Part shown: positions 29,673-41,127 of the stretch, one piece after another
Layout of the letters: each line of letters opens with the position of its first letter
Numbering within the stretch: position 1 is the stretch's first letter
Assembly: GCA_030374805.1 (NCBI GenBank)
Contig: JARGSG010000007.1
Span: 112,289-176,288 of the forward strand
Direction: 5' to 3'
Length of the DNA: 64,000 nt
Origin: Gracilaria gracilis
Taxonomy: Eukaryota > Rhodophyta > Florideophyceae > Gracilariales > Gracilariaceae
Notes under the pieces: generated by a model
Databases searched by the model: none
The model's input: only the letters and a program-made list of their open reading frames with translations
What the model was told of the DNA's origin: nothing
Position numbers and translations under genes: made by a program

Positions 29673-31474
29673 CTGATTCCAGCCCTATTCAAAGGCATCG
29701 AACCTTCCCCATTCCCCATCTTCCCGACACCTCCGAAATGAACAACCAAGCTAATGCCATCTTCGACACACTTTCTATCCTTTATCACGGGCCTCACAAC
29801 ATCGATTCGCTCAAACCGCAAGGACATGCGCCAAACGTTTCACAAAGAAGACCGCAAGCATGCATCCTGCAACAGCTGCAGTCCTTTACTAGCATCAAGA
29901 ACTCGGATACCCCTGCATCCCTCCCCGATCTTATCTTCCCGATCCTACCAAAAACCTCCCTTCACTTGCACCAAGAGCTCCAGCACTGCTTCAGCAACCC
30001 AAGCGCCGCATTTCGACGCTGCATCTTTAAGCGAATTTTTCCACATTGCCTCTCTCTCCCACCACCCCGAAACCCTCCATCGCCACACCTCGCGAACATC
30101 TGGTTGTCTCGGCTTGACCGGGAGGTTGCAGACAAGTTTTTTAGTCATGGAGCAAAAAGCTTCACCCATTCGCTGCATGATAGCCTACTCTCAACCTGCT
30201 CATCAACACACCTCCCGCTCCCCAAGCCAATGCTGCATGCTACAAAGGCGCAGTACGGGAGGTTGCTGGAGAGAGCAGATGAATCTGGGATGATTTTTTG
30301 GTCTCAGGTGGAACAGAAACATGAAGAGTATTCCTCTCTTGCGGACAAACTGGAAATGACACTCTTTGCGTTGACAAAGTCACCACACGAAGACTGCCTG
30401 ATCTCGTGGCCTCGCACGCAAAATGAACTGCTACCTGACGCGCCATATACCCCGCTCCCGGATCTCAGTATTTTTTCCCGCATCCACGCAGGCAGCCACG
30501 AACTCACCGGCTTTTACTTGGACGTGTCGAACATGTTTCACAACATAAGACTCCCGGAAAGTCTTGCGCGCCTCCTTCCCATGCAAAAGATCTCCCTGGA
30601 CAAACTCCCTCCCAATTTGCGGTTAACTCTAAGGCGCCGCCTCCGACTCGGCAATGCTAACAGCTCTCCTCTCGTGAGACCATGTCAGGGAACGGTGCCT
30701 ATGGGATTCAAGTGGTCCGTATTTATAGCTCACTCGTTCGCAGCATCCTTGTTGCAAGAATTATTCCACGTCTTCAAGCAGTCGAGGATCTTGCTTCTAC
30801 CGGGCCCCTTACTCCATGCAATGACAACTCATAGCGATCCCTGCATGTTGGCGCCACACCGCGCAGTACTATTGGACTTTATTGAAGACATGTCTGTCGT
30901 ACCGGCTGGGTGGTCGGACAAGGCGGTGAAGTTACTGCACCTCATAATAAGGCAGAGGTTTAGCGCGGCCAAGCTTCCGATAAAAACCGCTAAGTCGTAC
31001 CCACTGGATCACGTCGTGAAGGATCGCATACCCTTTATTGGGTGCACATGGGACCTCACTGATGGTACTGTGCGCCCTGAACAGCCGAAGATACGGCAGC
31101 TGCGCATCGATGCAAATGAACTTCTGCGTTCGACATGCATTGAGCACTGCAGGTGGAAAACATTCCTGGGGCGCACAATATGGCTTGTTCTGCTCAACCG
31201 ACGACTTGTTTCTATGATGAATTCAGTCTTCCGTATCCCGAACTGCAGCACCTCTCCAGATATTTTGCAACTACACCCAACGGTCCACAAAGAAATCAGC
31301 ACGGTTTCGACACTGATGCCTCTCTGCAAAGTGAATCTAAGCCTTCCAGTTTCTAACATCATCATCTCCTTTGACGCCTCAATGCTCGGCGGCGCTGTTA
31401 CATACGCCCATATAAGGCAAGAATATGTAATGCATTTATGGCAACAAAGCAAATCTATGACAAGTGAAAAATAA
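29429..31474 (+). CDS. Reverse transcriptase of the YR element
   Basis: RNA-dependent DNA polymerase of the DIRS-like group. Real RT sequence begins after about 29640, where the gag frame ends. Motif A is GFYLDVSNMFHNIRL near 30510 and motif B is QGTVPMGFKWSVF near 30690. The catalytic motif C position reads LLDFIEDMSVV near 30880, with F-I-E-D where most RTs have Y-x-D-D. The thumb-like PFIGCTWDL block follows near 31030, and the first RNase H strand (IIISFDASMLGGAV) begins near 31360. The frame then stops at 31474 inside RNase H. The RT frame itself is intact over 680 codons, which argues that the Glu is either a lineage feature or a single recent change. Confidence 0.8.
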   Translation: MRRLRGPERSMGGDNAPPRERSATHSPLNEPVGRNPSKPYPEEKALHSHQGNIRRPQQKQRWQDYKAARPSSRQPVPAAQVTDSSPIQRHRTFPIPHLPDTSEMNNQANAIFDTLSILYHGPHNIDSLKPQGHAPNVSQRRPQACILQQLQSFTSIKNSDTPASLPDLIFPILPKTSLHLHQELQHCFSNPSAAFRRCIFKRIFPHCLSLPPPRNPPSPHLANIWLSRLDREVADKFFSHGAKSFTHSLHDSLLSTCSSTHLPLPKPMLHATKAQYGRLLERADESGMIFWSQVEQKHEEYSSLADKLEMTLFALTKSPHEDCLISWPRTQNELLPDAPYTPLPDLSIFSRIHAGSHELTGFYLDVSNMFHNIRLPESLARLLPMQKISLDKLPPNLRLTLRRRLRLGNANSSPLVRPCQGTVPMGFKWSVFIAHSFAASLLQELFHVFKQSRILLLPGPLLHAMTTHSDPCMLAPHRAVLLDFIEDMSVVPAGWSDKAVKLLHLIIRQRFSAAKLPIKTAKSYPLDHVVKDRIPFIGCTWDLTDGTVRPEQPKIRQLRIDANELLRSTCIEHCRWKTFLGRTIWLVLLNRRLVSMMNSVFRIPNCSTSPDILQLHPTVHKEISTVSTLMPLCKVNLSLPVSNIIISFDASMLGGAVTYAHIRQEYVMHLWQQSKSMTSEK

Positions 31475-31844
31475 CGGGCAACGCAACATACCAACTCCGC
31501 TTTCTGGATGTTCAAGAGCAATTTATTTGAACGCTCCGTGGAAATTTGGGTGTTCAGTAAGATGGAAACGAGAAGAGCCTACCAACTGTCTTGAATCCGC
31601 TACAGCGGTAATTGCGCTTGACTTTCTTACCAGAAAGAAAGTGGTCAACGCACACGTTTTGTTATTTACTGATTCTAACGTAACAAAGTGCGCAATGGAA
31701 AAAGGAAGATCTTCGTCTTTGGGAATTTTATTGAGATGTCGCAAAGCCGCAGCACTGTGTTCTGCATTTAATTTGTGGCCTTTCTTTATTCATGTGTCAA
31801 CAGAATTGAGTGTTGCAGACAAGCCATCAAGATCGTTCACTTAA
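31464..31844 (+). pseudogene. RNase H C-terminal half of the YR element
   Basis: In another frame from the RT, this segment continues the RNase H: HVLLFTDSNVTKCAMEKG with the catalytic Asp, then SSSLGILLRCRKAAALC and a final HVSTELSVADKPSR, the usual DIRS-type ending. A frameshift between about 31474 and 31500 separates it from the first RNase H strand. Confidence 0.75.
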
Positions 31845-32044
31845 AACAAACATACTGCCTTTAGGCAGCAGATCTAATGCATCGATGATGCTTCTGCGCG
31901 TTGGGGACAGTTGGTCTTTCTGGGACCTTCTGTGTGCGAACCAGGTTTGCTGGTCGCACGAATGTGGACAGGCTCTCTCCCATTCACACCTGACCAGAAA
32001 TAAAGATCGAGCGTAAGCTGCCTGAGAAGCAACAAATAATAGGA

Positions 32045-32169
32045 GTTATGTTGAAAGTTGAGTGATGATATCCGGGGCACGAGACAGAAAAATTCGGGCC
32101 CGAGTCGAAGACGAGGGACCAATTTTTCTGTCGAGTGACCCGGTTTCATCACGTGATTTCCAACATAAC
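32045..32169. mobile_element. Palindromic MITE-like element
   Basis: Left arm 32045-32094 and right arm 32121-32169 are near-perfect inverted repeats starting GTTATGTTG and ending CAACATAAC, with a 26-base loop. The arms meet at AGAAAAATT / AATTTTTCT. It would fold as one long hairpin. Target duplication not clear. Confidence 0.75.
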
Positions 32170-32950
32170 GTGCTTATCACTCAGCTTGGAAGGCGCAGAA
32201 GGACCGAAACGCAATAGAGTGGGAGGAAAGCGCGATGTGAACTTTGTATGACAGGTCCGGCTGGTGACATCTCTTTAAAGAAAATTTATTCTTTAAAATA
32301 CCCATAATTTGTGTTGGGCCAAATTGATATCCTACTGATATCAGTTGGTCCGCACAATATCGTACTAATATCAATGGACCGTTATGATACCAGTACTCGC
32401 CCTGGGTGATAAATCTTCTCAGTGTCCAAATTCTTCCAAACTTTGGCAAACATGAGCCCCAAAAAAGTACAAAAACACCACAGAATATGAAGAATCTATC
32501 ATCTTTCAGCATAAGGGTACAGGTAGATGACCGCCTCCTGCTGATAGCCCGCCTAAAAATTCAATCTCAACCAAGCCCAGAAACAAAAATAAAAATATAA
32601 TTTAATTTTGACCAAATATTTGTTGCTACTAAAATTCTCCCAGTGTTCAAACCTGACTCGTATCCTCGCCACAACTTGTTATGCAAGCAAAAATTTTCTG
32701 ACTAAAACCTTTCAGCATGTAAAGCTATTAGCACATCCCAACAACATAGCTCTCATTTTTCCTGCGCAGATATGCTTTTTCAACCGCTTTTCTAGTTACA
32801 TTCTCCAAACGGCTTCTTTTTGCGCCAAATGACCTTCGCCGCACTTTATCAGCCTCGCATGCCCCCCTTTATTTAAGCTGAAAACCCTTATGGCTGCAAC
32901 CGTGTCCGTTAAATTTTGTTTCTACACTCGACAGAAATGTTTTTCTTTAG
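32170..32950. other. AT-rich interval, no gene seen
   Basis: AT-rich sequence with scattered short frames and no domain. It probably includes the outer part of the pogo-like transposon to the right. Confidence 0.4.
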
Positions 32951-33241
32951 AAATCCAGCGGCGCCACTCTGCCTTTCAGGCACGAGCCCCTTGCTCCTGC
33001 ACAAGGATGACAGCCTTTTTTTCTCTTTGAGCCTGGTGCTACTTTGCTTCAGCTGTTCGTACCACCTTCATTTCTTCTATGGCAGCCCTTGCATCTTCCA
33101 GCTCTTTAATTTCGAAAGTAAGTTTTCGAATAGAAAGACAATACCAGCTCTTGTATTGATCGTACTATTCTCCATTACTTTCCCGTCGGCGGTCAAAGAG
33201 TTTCGGGGTTCGTTACCTTCTTTACCATCTGCGGGTAAGAG

Positions 33242-33749
33242 TGTAGTACAATGAGACGTCAATGGGTTGGTGCCAGGTGAGTCTACTTGTGCGCATTGCT
33301 AGCTGCACTGTACCAAATTGGTATTCTCTATTTTCTAATTTCTATTTTCTAATTTCTAATTTAGTTTAGCGTAGCATTGCTAGCCCATGACAGTAGGTCA
33401 TGGGTGCAGCCGATGACGTCATGCCCGCATGGGAGATCGGCGTTGGTGCACCTTGTATATATCGTGGTGTACCTCTCCTTCCCCCTCGGGTATTGTAAAG
33501 TCAGGTACCATTAGGGTATTTTCTATACCATGTTGGTCACTTGCTACTCTATTACTATCCAGGTTTTACCGCGCGTCGACGTCTACTACCGTACACCTAC
33601 ACGGTCTAGACTAGCTGCCCCGTCGTTTGCCCGTGCGGGTTTCAGGTTCCCTACACCCGTATTGGTTGTGTGTTCTTCCCCTTTAGGTTGAGCCCTCGCG
33701 CGCTCGTTCTACCAAGCGGACCCCACACTTTATCGGTATTTGTACGACA
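33242..33749 (+). repeat. Solo LTR A, duplication AAGAG
   Basis: A 508-base LTR starting TGTAGTACAATG and ending TACGACA, with TATATA near 33457, flanked by perfect AAGAG duplications (33237-33241 and 33750-33754). No internal element remains. It is related to solo LTR B, with many differences. Confidence 0.85.
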
Positions 33750-34270
33750 AAGAGGTGTGTACTACGTCATGATCTCCATGTTCATATATGTTTGTGATAT
33801 CCAGTGCGGTGATTACGTTCGCGTTTGCCTCCTTTCTGTCCTTCGTCGTAAAGGCCACAGGCCTGGAGGCCGTGGAAGATATTATTGTAGCGCGCAGCGT
33901 ACATACCGGCCCTGTTCAGTATCTCGCGCAGAGGATAAATATTGTTCCTGTTCTCTGCTTTTTGGAGGAGGATCCGCTCGTTCAGCAGGTGACGAAACGT
34001 GTTTTCGTACGGGGCGAACACCGAGTAATCGATCACTTTTGTTCCATGGCTCGTGTAAGCTAGGAGCTTTACGAAAATTGTATTTTTATCTTTCATCAAC
34101 CTCAGATATTTGACGGTGCAATGCGCGCCGTGCCTGTCGCCTCAGCGCCACCGTTTCCTCCACAAATGATTGCACCCGTTGATAGAATATATTGCTTTCA
34201 ATGTTTTCGGGATCACGGTAGACTGTTTTGGGATTTAGTGGAAGGAAGCATGACGGTGTCTTTCTCACAC

Positions 34271-34764
34271 TGTGATGCAATGAAACGTTAGTCGGTTAGT
34301 GCCACGTGGGCTCACCTGTGCGCCTTCCTGGATGCACTCTAACCCGATTGGTATTTTCTGATTTCTAATTCTTCATTTAGTATTGCTTAACATTGCCGGC
34401 CCATGACAGTAGGTCGTGGGCGCCGCCAATGGCGTCATGGCCGCACGGGAAATCGGCTTCTGATCACCTTGTATATATTGCGGTGCACTTCTCCTTCCCC
34501 CTCGGGTATTGTAAAGTCAGGCACCATTAGGGGACAAGCTATACTATCTTGTCCACTTGTTCTATTCTATCATTTAGGGTTTACCGGGCATCAATGTCTA
34601 CCATCGTACACCTACACTATCTAGACTAGTTGCTTCGCCGTTTTCCTCTGCGGGTTTCAGGTGCGCTACTACCCTATTGGTTGTATATTCTTTCCCTTCA
34701 GGTTAGGCCCACGAGCTCTCCCTTGCGACAGGCGGCCCTACACCTCATCGTTTATTGTTCGACG
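34271..34764 (+). repeat. Solo LTR B, duplication CACAC
   Basis: A 494-base LTR of the same family as LTR A, starting TGTGATGCAATG, flanked by perfect CACAC duplications (34266-34270 and 34765-34769). It sits inside the transposase frame. Confidence 0.87.
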
Positions 34765-35651
34765 CACACCATCAGGGCGAGTGAGGTACTTCGATCTGAC
34801 ACCGAGAAGAATCACGAGGGAAGTATAGGCTTTTCCGTCTGCCAATACGATAGTAAAGATGATTACGTGCTTCGCGTTTGCTGTCCATTTCAGCTCGATC
34901 GAGTTGCTGCGGCCTGTCGAAGCAAACAGGGTTTTTGAGAAAGCTCGACATGCGCGACGTGTTAAAAGGCCACTCCAGTCTAGGTTAAACACTTGAGCTG
35001 CAAGAAATTTATTTTACTCTTTGTAAACTTGCTCGAGGCGAGCAAATTGCTTGGGTAAATTCTCCGGGGACATGGCGATAGCCCGCAGATTCTCCAGACT
35101 GAAACGCGTTTGAGTGGGAAGTCCGGGTTCCGGTTCGATCAGATTGGATATAAACTGGTCAGAGGGTCTTTTGTTTCGAAAGCGAATGAGCCGCTTTCAC
35201 TGTGGTGACATGCTCTCTATTTAGAACTGTATCGAGTCCTTCAAGCACTCTCGTGATAACGGAGTATCATGGCGAGAGTATTAAAGCGCAGACTCAGCGA
35301 GTATTCGTTCCTCCTGATCGATGAGTGAGTATGAAAAAGAACGTTTTTGTTCTCCTGTATCGAGTTGATTAGCTACCGCTCGTTTCAATTGGTATTTAGA
35401 GACTTTGGATATGGCCGCTGATCTTCTTCTGCATAGTTGTGTCGACAAACAATACTCTTTGGCAGCGCGGAGGGAGGCATATTTGGTCCCATTTGTTCGT
35501 GGGGCCGCAACACGTCGTTGAACTATTCTTGTTTACCCGCGGGAACTCAAATGGGGCTGGTCTTCAGCAGCGATCTCAGTACAGCGCCCGTGAGTGCTGA
35601 TGGGGAATATGGTGATGCGTTCAACGTATTTGAAATGAAACGGGGGTGCTG

Positions 35652-36536
35652 AATTCGAAAATGGCGCCAGTTTGGTTGCAACCCAGCTTTGAGCAGCACT
35701 AATGCCTCACCTATGATAGAAAAGCATGGGTTTTCGAAAATTGGGCCTTTTTAACTCGACAATTGTCTTGGGTTGGGGTACTGTCCCAGCCCCAGGTCAG
35801 AAGATGAGACTTCCTGTATCTACCAAGAGAAATCATTTTGCATTTTTCTTGTACTGCTTTGCGGTTGCCAGTGTCGTCACACGTTTTCAGCAGACGGCAG
35901 ACCAGCCACTGGCAACATATCACCCGGGAGAAACCTCTGTCCCTCCGTATACATACTTCGCGCCATCGGCTTCTTCCCTAAAAGCATCCCCAACGGTATG
36001 CGCCAACCTATAGTACAGAACTGGTTGGTCCATGCGGGGCGCTAGAGTACATGACAGGGGCACACGAGTAGCGAAATGTGCCCAAAGCCTAGAAATCCAC
36101 CTCAAAAGTGTTGTCGTTTAGTCCGACTTCCCTAAAAATCAATCAAAACAATTGTTCTAGGACGGCGTTTGTACTATGTTTTGACAGCGTACACACGACA
36201 TCGTGCGTGGTGTCATCCCCGTTTTAAAACTCACTGGCTACTATTTTTGGCTTTGGTCGTGGTCTAGGAGGTGGGGATGCCCCAACGCTTCCACAGACTA
36301 TGGGCCCCAAACGAACCTACGGTGAAAACCGATCCGCTGTGGAAGTGACGATCACAACACTGATCGTCCGAATGACAAGAACAACAACGCCTTCCCGCCA
36401 CTCTACCGCTAATCAGCGGCAATCACAGCGCATAGCACAAAACAACAAGCAGCACAACGATGGTTCCCAGCATGCAACACGCCCAAACACACAAAGCCAA
36501 GCAAAGCAGAAGCTGCACCACCAGCAACAACCGCAA
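35652..36536. other. Interval, no gene seen
   Basis: Mixed sequence between the transposase remnant and the Copia-2 left LTR. Short frames on both strands show no recognisable domain. Confidence 0.4.
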
Positions 36537-36676
36537 TGGCCCAACAGTTCTCCAACCATAATCGGCTTCCCCGTATTTGTAAATTTCAAACAGAATTACA
36601 AAGCGAGAGCGCTGTATATAAGAGTAGCGATGACGATGATCAAAAGAGTAAAAAGAATCAGCGCATTCCATTCACA
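36537..36676 (+). repeat. Copia-2 left LTR
   Basis: A 140-base LTR bounded by TG and CA, pairing with 41128-41262 (shared GAGCGCTGTA and AAAGAGTAAAAA blocks). It is followed by TGTTATAGGCCCTAC, a degenerate version of the half-tRNA primer site of the other Copia elements. Confidence 0.65.
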
Positions 36677-37355
36677 TGTTATAGGCCCTACGTAAAGAAA
36701 CTCCAGTACCACAACCGTCATCTTCGATCCATCGACCTCCACAAGGGCAGCGCCCAGCCCCCGCCTCGCCTTAAAAAAAAGGACACCCACTCTGCCAAGA
36801 CACATTCCTCCAAGGTCTATACATAAACGCCATCACCCCAGTCAACGACCGACTCCATTCATCCGACACCACGCAACATACATCTCCAACATACACATCT
36901 CCCACGCACACATCTTCCACACACACCTTCTACACACGCATCTCCCACACATACATCTCCCACACACAAAAGGGACATAGAAAAAACCCACAAAATACCA
37001 GAATTACAAAGCAGCAGTTACGCGCCTTGGTACCTAGCCCTCCAAACTTACGCAGCCACAGTGGACGCTGGCATACACCTCACATCAGATCCAGCTCTCC
37101 CAACCAAAAAAATCAGAACCCATAACCTTCAACAATGAACGGAACCGACGAGTATCAGCCATTCTCAGTAGTTTCCCAGGTACTATACTTGGACTCCTCT
37201 TAGTGCCATAGGAAACCCAAACACCCCATGAACTCACAGAGAAAATCATCATCCATATCAACCAATCAACGAAGGACGACCACCAGGTCCTCAACAGAGA
37301 GGCAGAAAGCATCCTCCTTGACGAGAGCAAAGTAGAAAAATACCTTGCAGCCCAC

Positions 37356-37631
37356 ATGAAGGTACGAAAGAAGATGGTCACAGCCCGTTACCCCACCATC
37401 AAGTACAAAGATACCACCATCAACTTCAAGATCGTAGGGGTGAAAGCCACCCCCACACTCACGCCGATTCTATGCCACTTTCCAGAAAACAGACCCAAAA
37501 ACATCCGAGACTTTACCGGTATATTCAAATCTCTACGATCTCTATATCAGAACACCCAAATCTGGGAGGCGCAACTCAGAATTAACCAGCGGAAAGTGAT
37601 CACCGGGGACTACGATCAGACCCAGAATTAG
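37356..37631 (+). pseudogene. Copia-2 gag remnant
   Basis: A Lys/Thr-rich frame with a following Tyr/Pro/Gln-rich stretch, in the gag position between the left LTR and the protease motif. Upstream coding in other frames (about 37085-37355) reads like its helical part. No zinc knuckle remains. Assigned by position in the element. Confidence 0.5.
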
Positions 37632-37799
37632 AGACAGCCGCAAAACTATGAAGCACCACAACCGTACTATCAGAAACACCCAGACTACGGACGCCCCAAC
37701 TAGGCCCGTCCGAATTACCAAGCCCGCCGCATCCCGTTCAACCAATTTTGGCAGCTAGCACAAGTCGTTAGGCATACGCTGCAACCATATAGATGACCA

Positions 37800-38201
37800 A
37801 TGCAAAGATCAAGAACAACCCAAGAACCGCCAAGGAAAACCGCAGGCCAACTCCCTCCAATCCGGCCTTGCGCAATAGTATTAAATGATCCCGCAACCCG
37901 ACTTCACCCCTCACGCACCCCAAAGCAGCAGCAACAACACCCGGATCCCAACCCCGAAGCTGTCAACCAACCCAATGGTACATTCATTCTCGACAGTGGC
38001 GCTCACCCCACCCATATCACATCCCCCTCTCCACCATGCAACCCGTCCCAAACTCCCTACTGGCCCAAACCGCCACACAGCAGCAGACACGATACCCGTA
38101 AGGTAGAATGCCCACGCTCCGGGCGAACAGGCTTCAAACAATCAGAAACCACGCGGAGTACAACTACTTGCGACACACCCTGCTCTCCGTACACAACCTA
38201 G
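37800..38201 (+). pseudogene. Copia-2 protease remnant
   Basis: Contains FILDSGAHPTHI near 37985, the Copia aspartic-protease active site (DSGA), in a Pro/Gln/Thr-rich frame. The downstream flap region is not recognisable, so only the N-terminal part of the domain survives. Confidence 0.65.
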
Positions 38202-38639
38202 CCACGAGATATGGTCTAGTACCATTCACAGCCCACACAGGCTATGTGGTAGGCATCAAAACCAACCCACCAACTCTTCTCGCAACAGCCCCAAAGAGAA
38301 CCATCTCTACCAACTCCGAACCCGCCAACACCCAACTCCCACAGCCAATACGGCGCGCACCATCCCACAAGCCACCAAAAAGAAGCCACAGCACGAGGGA
38401 AGCAAAACCAAGCCCCACGAACCCCACCAGAACATTGGGGGAAACAAACCCGCAATCTCACCACAAACCACCTCACCCCCACCAACGAGACCACAGTGCA
38501 AGGCACCAATTCCCACGAAGGAGCTAAAGCAACTATGAAACCAAACCCACCGCCGAATATCCAACATTCAACTCCATACCCATGACTGATACCTTCGAAT
38601 AAACCATGCACAGCCACACAAAATCATAATAACGGCAAG

Positions 38640-39480
38640 CAGATTATTAATGCCTACAATTTCCAAGAACCTCCTCAAAGATGTGAAACTCCCATTCAGC
38701 GCCTGTCAGCAGGCCAAACTGAGCCCCACAACACACACAAAAAGCACCACACCCATCACATAAGAGTATATGGAGGCTCTGACATATGTGGACCCGTCAT
38801 CGACACACGGCAACAACCACATGCTCCTCGTCGTTTCCGCAGCCAGAAAGTTTGTACTCGCCCACTTTATCAAAGACCGAAAGTAAATACGCGCATATAT
38901 AGAAGACAACCTCTAACACATGAACCATCGCATGAAACACACACTCCAGCACTTCAGGAGCGACAATGCAAAAGAATATCTTTCCCATAAAATTCAGGTC
39001 ATATAATACAACCATGGACTAGCACACCAATCCCGTACGCCACACTATCCGCAAGAAAAAAGCGTAGCAGATAGACCGAACAGAACAATCATGGAGTCAG
39101 TCGGAGTACTACCCACAACAGCAGGGCTTCCACACAGCTTTTGGAATGATGCTGCCCGAGAAACCATATTTAAGTACAATCTCATGCACCACACCACCAT
39201 AAACATCGCAACATATCAGAAGTGAAACAGCACGAAGCCACAAATCAAACACATATACGCCTTTGGGCCACTACGAACAATCCCAATATACGCACTGAAG
39301 AAGAAACTAGAACAACAAGCCCAACCAGCTAGATACATGTACGCCAAGACTCTCACTCAAATAGTATTCTACAACCTCAGAAACCAAAAGTACCAGAAAA
39401 TATGATTTAGCGACTTCCATCCATACCAAAGGGCACCAGATCCCAACAGCACAAGAACAACCGCATTCAGAACGCACAGT
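38640..39480 (+). pseudogene. Copia-2 integrase remnant
   Basis: Recognisable from ACQQAKLS (zinc-region end) through EALTYVD (catalytic Asp area), THGNNHMLLVVSAARKFVLA, FRSDNAKEYLS (second Asp), and SVADRPNRTIMESV, where the catalytic Glu has become Asp. It continues to the C-terminal PARYMYAKTLTQIVFYNLRN block. Five or more in-frame stops, mostly TAA, with TGA where Trp or Arg is expected (for example YQK-stop-NSTKP near 39222 and KI-stop-FSDFHP near 39403). Confidence 0.8.
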
Positions 39481-39639
39481 CAGGCCAACCACACTATAGC
39501 CACAGACATTGAAATCGACACGCAGCCACCAAATAACCACGCGCAAGCCCGCAACTAACCGGACGCCAAACACTGGGGAAAAGCCCGCGACAATGCACTG
39601 GACAACCTCGAAAATCACCGCAGCATCCAATGGCTCCCG

Positions 39640-41030
39640 AACACATTCACATCTCCCAAAGGCACAGCCATACCACTCATGAAGGTATACCACTTCCAAA
39701 GCTCCGCCGAGGGACACATCATCCAACGAAAATCCTGCTGCTATCTCCGCGATGACCTGACGTAACCAAGATTACATTAAGACCCGAGACACACCACCAC
39801 CTATACAGCCGACAGAACCACACAACGCTTGCTCCTGGCCCTACACGCGGCACACAACCTCCCCTCAGAGCTTTTTGACCTCAAATTTTCATATCAACAG
39901 GAGAAATATACACACCAACGCCCGGTATACGTGAAGCAGATGCGAATTTTTGACGTTACACTCAACCACCAGAGCACATATGGCCGCCTTATAAGAAACC
40001 TCTACGGTTCAACACCAGCGTCTTAATTCTACAACCGTGGCCTCAAGATTTTCCTCAAATCGTTGGGAAATAGCAGCTCTAAACATGACCCATGTCTTTA
40101 CACCAGAGCTGAAAAAACCGGTTATATTACCGTCAGCAGTAGAATAAACGACTTCCTTGGGCTGTGATCCACGCAACGGCGAATAGACGTTCTCTAAAAC
40201 CAAGCTCTCACCAAATACAAAATGAAGCGTCTGGGCCTACCAGCACGATTCCTCAACTGGACCATCACAACAACGCCAGACGTTTCACAAATATCACAGC
40301 CCGATGCAGTTGATTCCATACTGGCACAAACGAACTTCGAAAATTTCAACCCCATGACAACAATGTACAACAACCTTAAATTCCTAGATCAGCGGCAGCA
40401 AACCAAACGGCTAACGTCCGCAAAAGCCACACGTTACGGAGAAATAAGTGGTGAAATCAGGTATATCACCGAAAGCACCCGTCCAGACTTTGCACACGTT
40501 AACAACAGGCTAGCCCAACATATAACGAAACCTCAGTACCATCATCGAAATGCCCTAAAATGTCTGCTCCGATAATTGAAAGTTACCATAGATTACAGCC
40601 TTCATTATAAGACAAGCGGCAAAACAGACCAAAAGCCACCCCTATCCGTCTTCAGTGACACGGACTTTGCCAGAGAAGCAATCGAAAATCCATCACTGGA
40701 ACTGTCTATACAGTCTACGGCACCCCAATCACATGGACTTTGCGCACCCAAAATATTGTAGCACTCTGTACTACCGAAGCGGAGTTTATCGCCGCCACAG
40801 ACGCGACAAGGCACACAACATGGCTACGGAAACTTCTGACAGACGCACGCAGCGACGGCACTACACCAACGAAGCACCAAATCCACAACATATCGGCTGT
40901 ACTCATAGCGCAAAACCAGGCACCAACGAAACAACAAAAGCGTAGACCACCATTTTATCCAACACCACAGTGCAATCAAAAACATTACCGTTCACCGTAT
41001 AACCACGACGGAAATAAAGGCTGACATATT
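39640..41030 (+). pseudogene. Copia-2 RT and RNase H remnant
   Basis: RT pieces in shifting frames: RLLLALHAAHNLPSELFDLK near 39830, VYVKQMRIFDVTLNHQSTYG, and a ruined catalytic box (SRINDFLG near 40140). The connection block YITESTRPDFAHVNNRLAQH lies near 40465. RNase H follows with SVFSDTDFA (Asp) near 40645 and RTQNIVALCTTEAEFIAATDA (Glu) near 40745. It is inactive on every criterion. Confidence 0.8.
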
Positions 41031-41127
41031 TACAAAACCGCTGCACCATCATCGCTTCGTATACCTCCGCACCCAACTCGGCGTCACTCCGCGACCCGAG
41101 CAGAAATGAGCTGCACCAACCGGGGAC

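Larger units (their letters stand above)
26820..31844 (+). mobile_element. YR retroelement (DIRS/PAT/VIPER-like), order YR-gag-RT-RH
   Basis: All plus strand: tyrosine recombinase, gag-like protein, reverse transcriptase, RNase H. Known YR retroelements are DIRS (gag-RT-RH-methylase-YR), Ngaro (gag-RT-RH-YR), and PAT and VIPER (gag, YR, RT). Here YR comes first, before gag. I found no integrase or LTR. Ends are unknown; split direct or inverted repeats were not recognised by eye. Confidence 0.75.
32960..35651 (-). pseudogene. pogo-like DDE transposase cut by two solo LTRs
   Basis: Decayed transposase of the pogo/Tc1-mariner type on the minus strand. Order: a helix-turn-helix segment (35532-35284, with KYASLRAAKEY and KYQLKRAVANQL); a CENP-B-type segment (about 35193-35017, IRFRNKRPSDQFI and SLENLRAIAMSPENLPK); then, after one TAA (35014-35016), the DDE core with VFNLDWSG (first Asp) and WTANAKHVIIFTIVLADGKAY. 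Solo LTR B (34271-34764) interrupts it after RPDGV. The core resumes with VRKTPSCFLPLNPK and FVEETVALRRQ, the second Asp region is damaged, and LLAYTSHGTKVIDYSVF carries the last Asp. Then FRHLLNERILL follows, solo LTR A intervenes, and a Lys/Glu-rich coiled-coil tail ends it (33236-32960). At least four stops or frameshifts. Joining across the LTR B duplication restores the reading frame, which proves the order of events. Confidence 0.8.

Noticed and set aside
33242-34764. The two related 500-base repeats as LTRs of one short element
   Set aside because: Each has its own perfect but different 5-bp duplication (AAGAG, CACAC), and transposase sequence lies between them, so they are separate solo LTRs.
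38600-41030. Reassigned stop codons (TAA/TGA read as sense) in Copia-2
   Set aside because: Host genes in the window end in TAA, TAG and TGA normally, and Copia-2 also has frameshifts, so ordinary decay explains the stops.
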